A stretch of DNA of 41,040 nucleotides. Origin: Halioglobus sp. GTDB lineage: Bacteria; Pseudomonadota; Gammaproteobacteria; Pseudomonadales; Halieaceae. How positions within the stretch are numbered: the first letter of the stretch is position 1; every line of letters begins with the position of its first letter. Positions 8,385 to 17,101 of the stretch are shown here, one piece after another. Where the stretch lies: positions 1-41,040 of the forward strand of contig JAPKAY010000032.1 in the NCBI GenBank assembly GCA_028825045.1, given 5' to 3'. The notes beneath the pieces are model-generated. The model was not told where the DNA came from, did no database searches, and worked only from the letters and a program-made list of their open reading frames with translations. The translations under genes were made by a program, and so were the position numbers.

Positions 8385-8464
8385 GTTCTGTACTCCACTG
8401 AATGGTGAAAAACCTGGCTCGGCGTTTATTCCAAAACTGTCAGCAATCGCCAGTTGCATTGTTT

Positions 8465-8481
8465 TAGCATCTATGGTGTCA
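8465..8481. promoter_or_regulatory. Island operator site 2: TAGCATCTATGGTGTCA
   Basis: One half-site is perfect (TAGCA) and the other is TGTCA, the variant also seen, on the opposite strand, at 23693-23709 and 37247-37263. It lies between the divergent YghU-type gene (start 8384) and the membrane-protein gene (start 8541). Confidence 0.6.
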
Positions 8482-8540
8482 TTAATATTCAAGGTGAGCA
8501 AGCTGGCAATTCTGGTACCTCCTATGTCGAGCGCAACTAC

Positions 8541-9050
8541 ATGAATAGAAACAGTGACCGGCAACACCTGCAAAAGCATATTCGTAGGGAAGCCATTGGC
8601 AATTTCGTTATAAACACCGTCTTCAATGCCGGCATTGTCTACGCCATTATGGGCTCACGAAAAACTATAGCCTTCTCTGGGGGTGATGGTTTCGCTGCAG
8701 ACCTGCTGACCACCGCAATAGTGCTTTCCGCTATTGTCAGCGCAATCGTGATGTGGATGGGGCGTAGGCAGGGCCGCAACGGGAAGCTGGCGTGGCTGCG
8801 CACAGATGAAATGGGACTGTCCCGCGGGTTGCCGCACTCGCCGCTACAGGCAACGCTGGTCTTTGCCATCGCTGGAATGCTGGCGGCTGCCATTTCACTT
8901 GGGCTGCTCTCTCTATTGGGTGTGGACAGCTTGTCACTCACGGCTTACGCGGGGCTAAAAGGTGTATGGACCGGTGCCTGGGCGGCGCTGTTGGTCCCCT
9001 TGGCGCTGCGGCACGGTCTACGTGTGCCGCCCGAAAACTTTCAGAAATGA
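8541..9050 (+). CDS. Small integral membrane protein of unknown function
   Basis: This 169-aa protein has a charged N-terminus (MNRNSDRQHLQKHIRRE) followed by about four hydrophobic segments. They lie at roughly 18-34 (IGNFVINTVFNAGIVYA), 50-72, 103-128 and 135-158. A basic loop (GRRQGRNGKL) follows the second segment. No catalytic motif is visible and I do not recognise the family. The frame opens at 8454, but the ATG at 8541 gives the more natural membrane-protein start; its ribosome-binding site is weak. It diverges from the YghU-type gene and is followed by the crotonase-ALDH unit. It may serve transport or membrane adaptation. Confidence 0.7.
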   Translation: MNRNSDRQHLQKHIRREAIGNFVINTVFNAGIVYAIMGSRKTIAFSGGDGFAADLLTTAIVLSAIVSAIVMWMGRRQGRNGKLAWLRTDEMGLSRGLPHSPLQATLVFAIAGMLAAAISLGLLSLLGVDSLSLTAYAGLKGVWTGAWAALLVPLALRHGLRVPPENFQK

Positions 9051-9105
9051 GCGAGCGGATACCCGCACGTATACTGAGCGCGAGCTCTGTATTGTATTTT
9101 TATTA

Positions 9106-9122
9106 TAGCGCGGATTGTGCCA
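9106..9122. promoter_or_regulatory. Island operator site 3: TAGCGCGGATTGTGCCA
   Basis: This is a degenerate copy of the palindrome (TAGCG-N7-TGCCA) about 90 nt upstream of the crotonase gene at 9214. The right half runs into TGCCAATAC, a -10-like arrangement also seen at site 6 (TGCCAATAT). Confidence 0.55.
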
Positions 9123-9213
9123 ATACAATGGATCTTGTTTTTTCCTGCAAGAAAAACTGCCCCGACAAACTTTATACGAAGTCCAGCCAACTACCATCGA
9201 GAGTTAAAATAGG

Positions 9214-10092
9214 ATGAAATACAACACTGTGCTCTACGAAGTCAGCGACCGAATATTGACGCTGACACTGAATCGCCCCGAGTCACTTAATGCGTTTACA
9301 CTGGAGATGGGTAGCGAGCTAATCGACGCCTTTCAGCGTGCCAGCAATGACGACGAGGTCGGCGCCATCATCGTGACCGGGGCGGGTCGCGCCTTTTGTG
9401 CCGGCATGGATTTGAACTCGGAAGGCAATGTATTTGGCCTCGATGAATCTCTCAAGCCGACCTTGAGCGATCTGCATAACCCCGAATTTGCGCCGGGAAT
9501 ACACGGCGGCGTTCGCGATGGTGGAGGACTGGTGGCATTGGCCATTTTCGAGTGTAACAAGCCGGTGATCGCGGCTATCAACGGCCCCGCTGTTGGGGTT
9601 GGCGCCACTATGACCTGCGCGATGGATGTGCGGATAGCATCGGAAAAGGCTCGCATTGGATTTGTTTTCAACAAAATTGGAATCACGCCGGAAACCTGTT
9701 CCACCTGGTTTTTGCCTCGTATTGTTGGCATGTCCCGGGCCCTGGAGTGGGCCTACAGCGGTGAAATTCTCCCTGCCGCCGAGGCCCGAGAAGCCGGTTT
9801 GGTACGTTCGGTGAGTAGCGCCGACGATTTACTGGCTGATGCAATCTCACTGGCAAAAAAATTCACCGACAAGAGCGCCACCTCGATCGCCCTGACCCGG
9901 CAGATGATGTATCGCAATGCAGCATGTGCACAGCCATTGGATGCACATTTTGTGGAGTCGCTGGCGCTTTTTTATCAAAGCCAAAGCAGCGGGCGGGAAG
10001 GCGTCGCCGCTTTTGGTGACAAGCGGCCAGCGCAATTTACCGAAACAACGTCCAGGGATATGCCTCCGTTCTTCCCCTGGTGGCAGTCATAA
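9214..10092 (+). CDS. Enoyl-CoA hydratase/isomerase family (crotonase) with atypical active site
   Basis: This 292-aa protein has clear crotonase oxyanion-hole segments, TGAGRAFCAGMDL (55-67) and NGPAVGVGATM (123-133). In my alignment to rat mitochondrial hydratase, the two catalytic Glu positions (E144 and E164) fall on T132 and F152. A Glu is present slightly later, E160 in GITPETCSTWF. Classical hydratase activity is therefore doubtful; isomerase, hydrolase or another crotonase chemistry is more likely. An insertion around 70-105 and a C-terminal extension ending PPFFPWWQS are also unusual. It is followed 65 nt later by an aldehyde dehydrogenase in the same direction and preceded by operator site 3. 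Translation starts right after TAGG. Confidence 0.85.
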   Translation: MKYNTVLYEVSDRILTLTLNRPESLNAFTLEMGSELIDAFQRASNDDEVGAIIVTGAGRAFCAGMDLNSEGNVFGLDESLKPTLSDLHNPEFAPGIHGGVRDGGGLVALAIFECNKPVIAAINGPAVGVGATMTCAMDVRIASEKARIGFVFNKIGITPETCSTWFLPRIVGMSRALEWAYSGEILPAAEAREAGLVRSVSSADDLLADAISLAKKFTDKSATSIALTRQMMYRNAACAQPLDAHFVESLALFYQSQSSGREGVAAFGDKRPAQFTETTSRDMPPFFPWWQS

Positions 10093-10157
10093 AAATCGCC
10101 GCTTTTTACGCATAGAATCGCACTATGTATTCAACTGAAAAAATACGAGGAAACTCC

Positions 10158-11561
10158 GTGGCAGACCCAACATATGAAGACATGCAGGCAGCACTGGACT
10201 GGCAAAGAAAAGCCTTTTTGACTGAAGGTATAGTCAGTGCTGACGCTCGAATAGATCGAATTAACCGGGCGATTAATATACTCGAAAAATATGAATCCCA
10301 GTTCGGCGACGCTATGGCCGCCGATTTCGGGCACCGCTCACGGGACCTATCCAAACAGACAGATATTGATGGTTCAATAGAGCCATTAAAGTACGCCAAA
10401 AAACATCTGCGAAATTGGATGAAACCCGAAAAACGCAAAGTTATGTTCCCCCTGGGCCTGCTGGGAGCGCGCGCTCGCCTTGAATTCCAGCCACTCGGCG
10501 TGGTCGGCTGCATTAGCCCGTGGAACTTCCCGGTTCAACTCACTTTCGGTCCACTTGCCGGGATTTTCGCTGCCGGCAATCGAGCCATGATCAAACCATC
10601 TGAATTCACTGTAGAGACCTCCGAGCTAATGAAGAAGGCGTTCGCCGAGGAATTCGACGAGGAGGAAGTCGCAGTATTTACCGGCGGCCCCGAAGTTGGC
10701 AGCGCCTTTTCCCGCCTTCCCTTCGACCACCTGATATTCACTGGCGCGACATCAGTGGCCAAACACGTGATGAGGGCGGCCGCCGAGAACCTGGTTCCGG
10801 TGACACTGGAACTCGGTGGCAAGTCACCGGTGATCATTGGGCGATCTGCAGATCTAAAGCTCGCTGCAAATAATATCATGGCAGGTAAAACCATGAATGC
10901 CGGACAGATCTGCCTTGCACCGGATTACGTTTATCTACCCGAAGAAAGTCGCGATGAATTTGTCGAGCATGCGCGTGCGTGCATTGCCAGAATGTTCCCA
11001 ACGATCAAGGATAACCCCGACTACACCAGCATCGTTAACGCACGTCACTTCCAGCGATTGCAAGGCTACCTCGAAGACGCGAGCGCAAAAGGTGCCAGGC
11101 TGGTTGAGCTTAATCCCGCAGCAGAAGACTTTTCTCAGCAGGAGCATCGACGCATCCCACCCACACTCGCCCTCGACCCCAGCGAAGATATGCAGCTAAT
11201 GCAAGACGAGATTTTCGGCCCGATACTCCCGGTCATGCAATACAACGATCTAAGCGAGGCACTGAACCATGTGAACAGCAAAGATAGGCCACTGGGGCTG
11301 TATTACTTCGGCGATGACAAGGCAGAGGAAACCCGGGTACTGACACAAACAACTTCAGGCGGCGTTACCGTCAACGATGTCATCATGCACGTCGGTCAGG
11401 AGGACTTGCCCTTCGGCGGAGTAGGACCCAGCGGTATGGGCTCATACCATGGCCGCGATGGGTTTAAGAACTTTAGTCACTCTAAGCCCATCTTCACCAC
11501 GTCGAAGGTCATATCCAAACTTGCCGCGACTATGAGGCCTCCATACAAGAAGGCCTCGTGA
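10158..11561 (+). CDS. Aldehyde dehydrogenase, coniferyl-aldehyde-dehydrogenase-like (ALDH3 type)
   Basis: This 467-aa protein is a full-length NAD(P)-dependent aldehyde dehydrogenase that oxidises an aldehyde to a carboxylic acid. Landmarks are SPWNFPVQLTFGPLAG for cofactor binding, TLELGGKSP with the general-base Glu (about 218), and NAGQICLAPDYV with the nucleophilic Cys (about 252). The phrase QICLAPDYV and the compact length match the ALDH3/CalB branch, which takes coniferyl and medium- or long-chain aldehydes. An upstream in-frame ATG exists at 10125. The GTG at 10158 is preferred because GAGG lies 7 nt before it. It probably follows the Fe-alcohol dehydrogenase (19376-20587) in the pathway and is co-transcribed with the crotonase. 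Confidence 0.9.
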   Translation: MADPTYEDMQAALDWQRKAFLTEGIVSADARIDRINRAINILEKYESQFGDAMAADFGHRSRDLSKQTDIDGSIEPLKYAKKHLRNWMKPEKRKVMFPLGLLGARARLEFQPLGVVGCISPWNFPVQLTFGPLAGIFAAGNRAMIKPSEFTVETSELMKKAFAEEFDEEEVAVFTGGPEVGSAFSRLPFDHLIFTGATSVAKHVMRAAAENLVPVTLELGGKSPVIIGRSADLKLAANNIMAGKTMNAGQICLAPDYVYLPEESRDEFVEHARACIARMFPTIKDNPDYTSIVNARHFQRLQGYLEDASAKGARLVELNPAAEDFSQQEHRRIPPTLALDPSEDMQLMQDEIFGPILPVMQYNDLSEALNHVNSKDRPLGLYYFGDDKAEETRVLTQTTSGGVTVNDVIMHVGQEDLPFGGVGPSGMGSYHGRDGFKNFSHSKPIFTTSKVISKLAATMRPPYKKAS

Positions 11562-11600
11562 TACAGATACGGGGGAACCCACAGCGCACAAGCAGAGGGA

Positions 11601-12023
11601 TTAAACCGAGGTGCTTGATTTTGTCATAAGTTCAAACGCGCGCTTGGTATCCACATGCTCCCGCCACCGGGATACCTTACCGGCTTCCAGTTCAAACCAG
11701 TGAACATAGAGGTTTTCATATTGGTTTCCGGATTTTGTCCTGGCAATGACTTTGACTTCCAGAACGACGGTATCTCCGACCGAGACAGCGCTAAGTTCTT
11801 CAATTTTCGCTTCGCCCACAAATACTTGCGTCGCGGCCTCAACATACCTCCCGAATGATCTAGTGCCGGATATCGGTTTGGGGCTTACCGAGACTGGCAA
11901 AGACATTACAAAGTTCTCGTTGATTAGAGTGATGGCTTGATCTTTATCGGCACTCATTAGGCTGGTCAGCAGTTTTCTTGCTACTCCAAGGTTTTTTTCT
12001 TCTTTTTCGCTACAAGTCGTCAT
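11601..12023 (-). CDS. SnoaL-like / NTF2-fold protein
   Basis: This 140-aa protein looks like a small NTF2-fold (SnoaL-like) protein. It has an N-terminal helix (NLGVARKLLTSLMSADKDQA), then strands ending YENLYVHWFELEAGKVSRWR, a typical SnoaL-type pattern. Members include ketosteroid isomerase-like and limonene-epoxide-hydrolase-like enzymes as well as non-enzymatic proteins. Catalytic residues cannot be assigned here. The ATG at 12023 has GGGAG 5 nt upstream and is preferred over one at 12047. The gene is convergent with the ALDH. An IS4-family element has landed 31 nt upstream of its start, between it and operator site 4, so its original regulation is probably disrupted. Confidence 0.7.
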   Translation of the reverse strand: MTTCSEKEEKNLGVARKLLTSLMSADKDQAITLINENFVMSLPVSVSPKPISGTRSFGRYVEAATQVFVGEAKIEELSAVSVGDTVVLEVKVIARTKSGNQYENLYVHWFELEAGKVSRWREHVDTKRAFELMTKSSTSV

Positions 12024-12054
12024 GTTAACTCCCTCATTTGTTTTCATACAAAAT

Positions 12055-13379
12055 CACTACTGTCCGGTTAAATATTTAATAGATTCAGTTGGTTAGAATT
12101 TATGTCATCCTCCAGGATATGGCTGGCATTGAAAAGGTCCTCGTTTAAAGGGATTTTCTCGAGAAGTGTGACTGAAAATACCTGCAACAAAGTGTAGAGT
12201 GAGGCATCCATGTTGAGGCGTTTCTTGATGATGGCTACCAGCACGTACACCGACACGGCGGTCCAGATCTGTATCTTGACGGCGTTCTCTGACGTGCCGT
12301 AAAACTTTTTGATTCGGAGATGTTGCTTGATCCATTTGAAAAACAATTCGACTTGCCACCGGGCTTTGTACAGTTCGCAAATGGTCGTTGGTGGTGGACC
12401 GAACAGGTTGGTCAAAAAGATGAGCGTTTTTCCTGTCTCGGGATCTTTGAAGCGAATTCGGCGCAGATGATGGGGGTATCGCTTTTGACTGTAGAACCCC
12501 GACAAAGCTACCGTCTGATCGCAGATGATCCCTTGCGTCCGGTCGCTCGGTGCCGAATAGACCCTGCGCAAGTCGGAATTCGCTTTGGCGCGCGTGACAA
12601 AAAACGCGCCAGCGTCGTGAAGTGTGAAGAGCCGCTCGAAATCCAGATAAGCGCGATCCATTATATAGATTGCCGCGGGTTCCGGAATCATCAGATCGAG
12701 CACATTGACATCGTGCACCTTTCCGTCGGAAATATGGATAAAACTCGGGATATTGCCACGCAGATCCAACAACGTATGCATCTTCACTGCCGCCTTGGTG
12801 CTGCGAAATGGCGCCCATGGAAACAGCGACAGGCACAGGTTTATCGTGGTGGAGTCCAGAGCATAAACCGTGTTCGTCAGGTTCAGCCCAAGATCCTCTT
12901 CGGCGTAGAGTTTTCGGGCTTGCGTGATCAGCCGTTGTGCAAACTCGGCGTAGATTCGCCAGTCTCTTCGTTCGTTGGCATCTGCCAGGGTAGAGCGCTT
13001 GATCGGCGAACCAATGCCCATGTGGTACAGCTTGGCCGATTGCGCCGAGAGACACGCTTCGATATCGCGCAGGCTCTCCCTGTAAGTCAATTGCGCAAAC
13101 GCCAGAGCTCGAAAATGTTCGGCGCAAGGGAGCGTGCGAATACGGTGATCCCCATCGTAGCGGGACACGATCCGGTGAAAATTTTTCCACGGAAGAAAAT
13201 CCATGATCTGTGCAAACAGCGTCTTTCCGGTATACATGGAATCGTCTCGGCAACAAGGGTTTACCAAGAGGATACTTTGCTGGATTCGCGTTCAAGTCGG
13301 GGACATCCTAAATTCGATGTAACTTGTTGTGATCATTGGAAAAATTACGTTTTATCGAAGTTTTAACCGGACAGTAGTG
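12055..13379 (-). mobile_element. Complete IS4-family insertion sequence, 1325 bp
   Basis: The element has perfect 18-bp terminal inverted repeats, CACTACTGTCCGGTTAAA at 12055-12072 and its complement at 13362-13379. It is flanked by a 9-bp target duplication, ATACAAAAT, at 12046-12054 and 13380-13388. One transposase gene fills it, and the transposase stop codon lies inside the left repeat. Intact ends, an intact gene and a perfect duplication imply a recent insertion. The target was the short spacer between the SnoaL-like gene and the GST-3 operator. Confidence 0.93.
12068..13237 (-). CDS. IS4-family transposase (DDE)
   Basis: This 389-aa transposase has an N-terminal DUF4372-like domain (MYTGKTLFAQIMDFLPWKNF, AFAQLTYRESLRDIEACLSA). 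A DDE transposase domain follows, with candidate catalytic residues in YALDSTTI, YIMDRAYLDF and the Tyr-Arg-Glu-Lys-type signature around KARWQVELFFKWIKQHL. The frame is open upstream to a TTG at 13267, but homologues normally begin at the MYTGKTLF Met, so 13237 is chosen. No frameshift or internal stop is present, and the gene ends inside the terminal repeat. It catalyses cut-and-paste movement of the element. Confidence 0.93.
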   Translation of the reverse strand: MYTGKTLFAQIMDFLPWKNFHRIVSRYDGDHRIRTLPCAEHFRALAFAQLTYRESLRDIEACLSAQSAKLYHMGIGSPIKRSTLADANERRDWRIYAEFAQRLITQARKLYAEEDLGLNLTNTVYALDSTTINLCLSLFPWAPFRSTKAAVKMHTLLDLRGNIPSFIHISDGKVHDVNVLDLMIPEPAAIYIMDRAYLDFERLFTLHDAGAFFVTRAKANSDLRRVYSAPSDRTQGIICDQTVALSGFYSQKRYPHHLRRIRFKDPETGKTLIFLTNLFGPPPTTICELYKARWQVELFFKWIKQHLRIKKFYGTSENAVKIQIWTAVSVYVLVAIIKKRLNMDASLYTLLQVFSVTLLEKIPLNEDLFNASHILEDDINSNQLNLLNI

Positions 13380-13414
13380 ATACAAAATATATATTTTTGC
13401 GATCATTGATTTAA

Positions 13415-13431
13415 TAGCATATACAATGCTA
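13415..13431. promoter_or_regulatory. Island operator site 4: TAGCATATACAATGCTA
   Basis: The half-sites are perfect, extending to ATAGCAT-N5-ATGCTAT (13414-13432). The right half overlaps an extended -10-like TGCTATAAC (-10 at 13430-13435), with TTGATT (13406-13411) 18 bp upstream, so it should cover the GST-3 promoter. Before the IS4 insertion it also lay about 60 bp upstream of the divergent SnoaL-like gene. Confidence 0.78.
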
Positions 13432-13477
13432 TAACATACATCCAGTGATAATTATAAAGACTTCGGAGTACCGAGCT

Positions 13478-14314
13478 ATGTCAGATAATGAACGAAACTC
13501 GAATGCTGCGTCGACCTCACCCGGTCCGCAGTTCATGACCCTCGACGAGGCAGCGGCCATGAAAACCGGCACCAGGGTTACCTTCGCCCCCGGGTTTCCG
13601 GCTGTATTTTCTGAGGCCCTCAAGAACATCTGTTTTGTGAAAGGCGTGCCACTGATCCGGGTGGTGCACCCACACATGGGGATCGAGAAGAGCACCGGCA
13701 AGGACCGACAGGCAAGGCTTTACGAGCTCACCAGCCAGACTGGCTTGCCCACGATGTTTCACAACGAGGAGCGGCCCAGGAACGTCTGGAGTGAGCAACT
13801 CGCGTTGGCCGAGCGCATTGGCGCAGCGGGCACCCCCTCTTTGGTTCCAGATGATGTGGAACTGCGCGCCGAAGCTTTCGGCCTCTGCGCTGTGGTACTG
13901 GGCGAGGACGGTATGGTCTGGAATATGAGAAACCTGATCGACACACCGCTGGGAAGAAAATACGGTTATAGCGAGGAGGCCTGCGCCGCGGCTCCGAGCA
14001 AGGTCGCCGCGGTGATCAGCCTGATCGACCGTCGCCTTAAAGCGCAAGAGCAATGCGGCTCGCACTATCTGGTGGGCGATGCGCTCACTGCCGCAGACAT
14101 CTACTGGGCAACCATGAGTATCAGCATATTACTTCCCCCCCCTGAAATCATACCGTTGACCCGGCAAAACGAGCGAGGGCTAAAGTACTTCGCGAGTAAT
14201 TCTAAAATCCCGGCAATCGCAGAGGCTCTCTCGAAGAGGATCGAGGACCACCAGCGGTATATTTTGACAACCTACTGCGAGACGCCCGCCGTATTGGGCG
14301 GCGACCCATTGTGA
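13478..14314 (+). CDS. Glutathione S-transferase-like protein (GST-3)
   Basis: This 278-aa protein reads as a divergent GST. The thioredoxin-like part includes VTFAPGFPAVFSEALKNICF and TSQTGLPTMFHNEERPRNVW, where the Gly-Leu-Pro fits the cis-Pro loop. The helical C-terminal domain has HYLVGDALTAADIYWAT, the usual N-capping region with conserved Asp. An N-terminal extension of about 35 residues precedes the fold. The ATG at 13478 has GGAG 9 nt upstream. It is followed 76 nt later by the TonB-dependent receptor gene and is probably co-transcribed with it. This link suggests it acts on an imported compound (inference). The substrate is unknown. Confidence 0.75.
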   Translation: MSDNERNSNAASTSPGPQFMTLDEAAAMKTGTRVTFAPGFPAVFSEALKNICFVKGVPLIRVVHPHMGIEKSTGKDRQARLYELTSQTGLPTMFHNEERPRNVWSEQLALAERIGAAGTPSLVPDDVELRAEAFGLCAVVLGEDGMVWNMRNLIDTPLGRKYGYSEEACAAAPSKVAAVISLIDRRLKAQEQCGSHYLVGDALTAADIYWATMSISILLPPPEIIPLTRQNERGLKYFASNSKIPAIAEALSKRIEDHQRYILTTYCETPAVLGGDPL

Positions 14315-14390
14315 CAACAATGTCGCAGCCCAGGCAGACGCCCGTCGCACCACTTCAAAGTTCTCTATTTACACTCAGGAGCAAATAGCT

Positions 14391-16874
14391 ATGTATAAAA
14401 ACAGAAAGCTAGCCGCCTTTTCGCCGTCCGCACTCTGTGCCGCCATTGCAGCAACAAGCACAAGTTTGGTCGCCTTGCCCTCCTCCGCACAAATGGCCCT
14501 CGAGGAGGTCGTCGTGACCGCCCGGAAGCGGGAGGAGACTCTGCAGGAAGCGCCACTTGCAGTGACAGCACTCAGTGGTGATCAATTGCGCGCCGAGGGC
14601 ATACGCAATCTGTCCGATCTATCACGGGTGGTACCAAATTTAGACGTGGCTACTGATGCACAGGCGCAGGTCTACATTCGCGGCGTCGGCGCCCGCAACC
14701 CCAGCATCAATTATGACTCGGGAGTTGGCATCTATATGGATGGGGCGTACCTTTCGCGCATGCAGGGTGCTGTCCTGGACAACGTAGACCTTGCCAGCGT
14801 GCAGGTTGTGCGCGGCCCTCAGGGGACCCTATTTGGTAAAAACACGACCGGCGGTGCAATCATCTACACCACCAACCGGCCGGTGGATGAGTGGGAGGGT
14901 GACTTCGAAGTGCGTGTGGGCAACCATGGGCGAGAGGATTTCAAGGGAACTCTCAACGTGCCACTGATAGAGGGCACCCTGAACTCCCGCTTTTCGGCCT
15001 GGTCTGTGCACCGTGACGGCTACGTCGACAACGCTTGGGACGGTAGCGAGCGAAATGAGGAAGATCGCGCTGGTGGCCGCGGACAATTGCGCTGGCTCCC
15101 CACAGATGCTGTCACGGTCGATCTGAACCTCAGTTACACCAAAACGGACCAGGCCGGGTTTGGTCAAAACTGTAACCCGATTGACCAAGCCGGCGCCGGC
15201 TACCTGGCTGAGCTGCTGGCCCCGCTTTTGCTGACGACTACCGGTAAGACCTACGCAGAGCATTGCGCGGATAATGGTGCGCTGGGTATAGACACAGTAA
15301 TAAACGACTACTTGACGGCAAATACCAAAGAGGAGATATGGCAGGGTATTGCCACCGTGGAATGGGAACTCAGCGATGACATGAGCCTCAAAAGCATATC
15401 TGCCTGGCGGGACATCGAAAGCGAAGGGCCCACTGACGTAGATGCCGTGGGTATACCGCTTCTCACCGCCGGCGCCTCTTATCCGTCTACGGACGGATTT
15501 CAGACCGAAATTTTCAGCCAGGAGCTCCAGTTGACCGGCAGCACCTTGAACGACAAACTGAGCTTTGCAACCGGTCTGTATTACTTCGAGGAAAATGGCA
15601 AAGTAAATCTGGCCAGTGGGCAAGGCCCCTTGAGTGCGGACCGCTTGCCCGGCGCGCCATTCCCACTGCCCGGCGATACCGACTTCCTGTTCTACAACTT
15701 TTCATTAATGGATGTCGAGTCGGACAACGAATCGATGGCGGCCTATGCCCAGTTTGACTGGGAGCTGGCGGAGAAGTGGACCCTCAGTGCCGGAATCCGA
15801 TACACCGACGAAACCCGCGAGTTCCGGCGCACGCGATTCGTTCCCGACACCTCTGTGGGGAATCCACCGGCACAACCGCTGGGGCCCCAAGCCTGGCTGC
15901 TGCCCGGAGGTATTGAAACGTTCAATATTGCGCACGACTGGGTACCGTCCGACAACCCACAGGACAACCAAACTAACTCTGTGGAAAGCGACGACTGGAC
16001 GCCGATGGTCAGCCTGGGCTACACCTTCGATGCTATCGGCTGGGTAGATACCGGCATCGCCTACCTCACGTACTCGGAGGGCTTTTTGTCGGGGGGTGTA
16101 TCGGATCAACTCGACCCCGTAAGCGGTCAGTTAGGCACTTTCAAACCAGAGAATGTTAAAAACTATGAACTCGGGGTTAAATTGATTGGGCTGGACAATA
16201 CGCTATCCCTCAACACGGCATTGTTCTACATGGACTACACCGATCGCCAACTATCCAGCGTGACGCTTGATCCCGCCACAGGCGCACCCGTGGCTGCGCC
16301 TATCAATGCCAAGGCCTCTTCGGTAATGGGGCTTGAGATCGAGACTAAATGGCTGCCACTGAGCAACCTCGAATTAACGGCCAATCTTTCGCTCAATGAT
16401 GGCAAGATCGATGATTTCGACGACACCCAGATTTTGACCGGAGGTACCGGCGCGCAGCTGGGCCTGGATTGCGTTTCGCTGGATACAGCTCCGCTGGATG
16501 TTTGCTCTGTCGATCGCTCGGATGAAGACCTGCCGCGATTGCCGAAATACAGCTTCACCCTGGGTGCGCAGATGGAGTTCTCGCTTGCCGATGGCACGCT
16601 GGTGCCCCAGATCCTCTACAACTATCGTGATTCCGTGGAATATTGCCAGGACAGGGGCAGCTGCGTCAGCGGAGCCTACCAGCAGGACCGGGAAGATTTA
16701 TCGGCCAGCCTCACCTGGAGCAACGAATCCTGGCGCGTACGCTTATGGGGTAACAACCTCACCGATGATCGCTATATCGGCGGTGGCCAGTTTATTACCG
16801 ACAACCTAGGCAACGTAGCGGGTCAGTACAATGCACCGCGTACCTACGGCATGGATTTGGGTTACAGATTCTAA
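14391..16874 (+). CDS. TonB-dependent outer-membrane receptor
   Basis: This 827-aa protein has a signal peptide (cleavage expected near residue 34, SSAQ) and a TonB box, LEEVVVTA (37-44). A plug domain follows with AQVYIRGVGARNP, GVGIYMDGAYLSR and VQVVRGPQGTLFGKNTTGGA. The large beta-barrel ends in the aromatic YGMDLGYRF, the usual outer-membrane insertion signal. Such receptors import siderophores, vitamin B12, sugars or hydrophobic substrates using the proton-motive force. The placement among catabolic genes and behind a GST, with no iron or cobalamin genes nearby, favours uptake of the pathway substrate (inference). AGGAG precedes the ATG. It is the only evident transporter in the island. 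Confidence 0.93.
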   Translation: MYKNRKLAAFSPSALCAAIAATSTSLVALPSSAQMALEEVVVTARKREETLQEAPLAVTALSGDQLRAEGIRNLSDLSRVVPNLDVATDAQAQVYIRGVGARNPSINYDSGVGIYMDGAYLSRMQGAVLDNVDLASVQVVRGPQGTLFGKNTTGGAIIYTTNRPVDEWEGDFEVRVGNHGREDFKGTLNVPLIEGTLNSRFSAWSVHRDGYVDNAWDGSERNEEDRAGGRGQLRWLPTDAVTVDLNLSYTKTDQAGFGQNCNPIDQAGAGYLAELLAPLLLTTTGKTYAEHCADNGALGIDTVINDYLTANTKEEIWQGIATVEWELSDDMSLKSISAWRDIESEGPTDVDAVGIPLLTAGASYPSTDGFQTEIFSQELQLTGSTLNDKLSFATGLYYFEENGKVNLASGQGPLSADRLPGAPFPLPGDTDFLFYNFSLMDVESDNESMAAYAQFDWELAEKWTLSAGIRYTDETREFRRTRFVPDTSVGNPPAQPLGPQAWLLPGGIETFNIAHDWVPSDNPQDNQTNSVESDDWTPMVSLGYTFDAIGWVDTGIAYLTYSEGFLSGGVSDQLDPVSGQLGTFKPENVKNYELGVKLIGLDNTLSLNTALFYMDYTDRQLSSVTLDPATGAPVAAPINAKASSVMGLEIETKWLPLSNLELTANLSLNDGKIDDFDDTQILTGGTGAQLGLDCVSLDTAPLDVCSVDRSDEDLPRLPKYSFTLGAQMEFSLADGTLVPQILYNYRDSVEYCQDRGSCVSGAYQQDREDLSASLTWSNESWRVRLWGNNLTDDRYIGGGQFITDNLGNVAGQYNAPRTYGMDLGYRF

Positions 16875-16923
16875 CTGTGGCCTTTTCTGGCAACAGAAGC
16901 GAAACCGATTCACGTTGAACCAC

Positions 16924-17049
16924 GAAGAGATGAAGGGTATGAGCCGGATTGGGCGCGTGACCCGGAATGAGCAAGACCAAGCGAGAGCGATCTTCGCGAC
17001 GATGGATCATTCTGATATACGCGAATTGGCTACCGCCCTTCATCTCTTC
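16924..17049. repeat. Long-range 14-bp inverted repeat
   Basis: GAAGAGATGAAGGG at 16924-16937 is exactly complementary to CCCTTCATCTCTTC at 17036-17049. The 98 bp between have no convincing gene. It lies between the convergent TonB-receptor and hydrolase genes. It may be the remnant of a small non-autonomous element or a structured 3' region. No target duplication was recognised. Confidence 0.45.
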
Positions 17050-17101
17050 TTCGCAGGGCTGTCTGGGGCTAGAAAAGCGGATCATCCCATGGGATGCACC
17101 C

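Noticed and set aside
10100..10140. Possible operator before the aldehyde dehydrogenase gene
   Set aside because: The sequence near 10110 has scattered matches but no proper half-site spacing; the gene is probably co-transcribed with the crotonase.
12105..13295. 396-aa minus-strand frame overlapping the transposase
   Set aside because: It is the out-of-frame shadow of the IS4-family transposase, with no transposase motifs.
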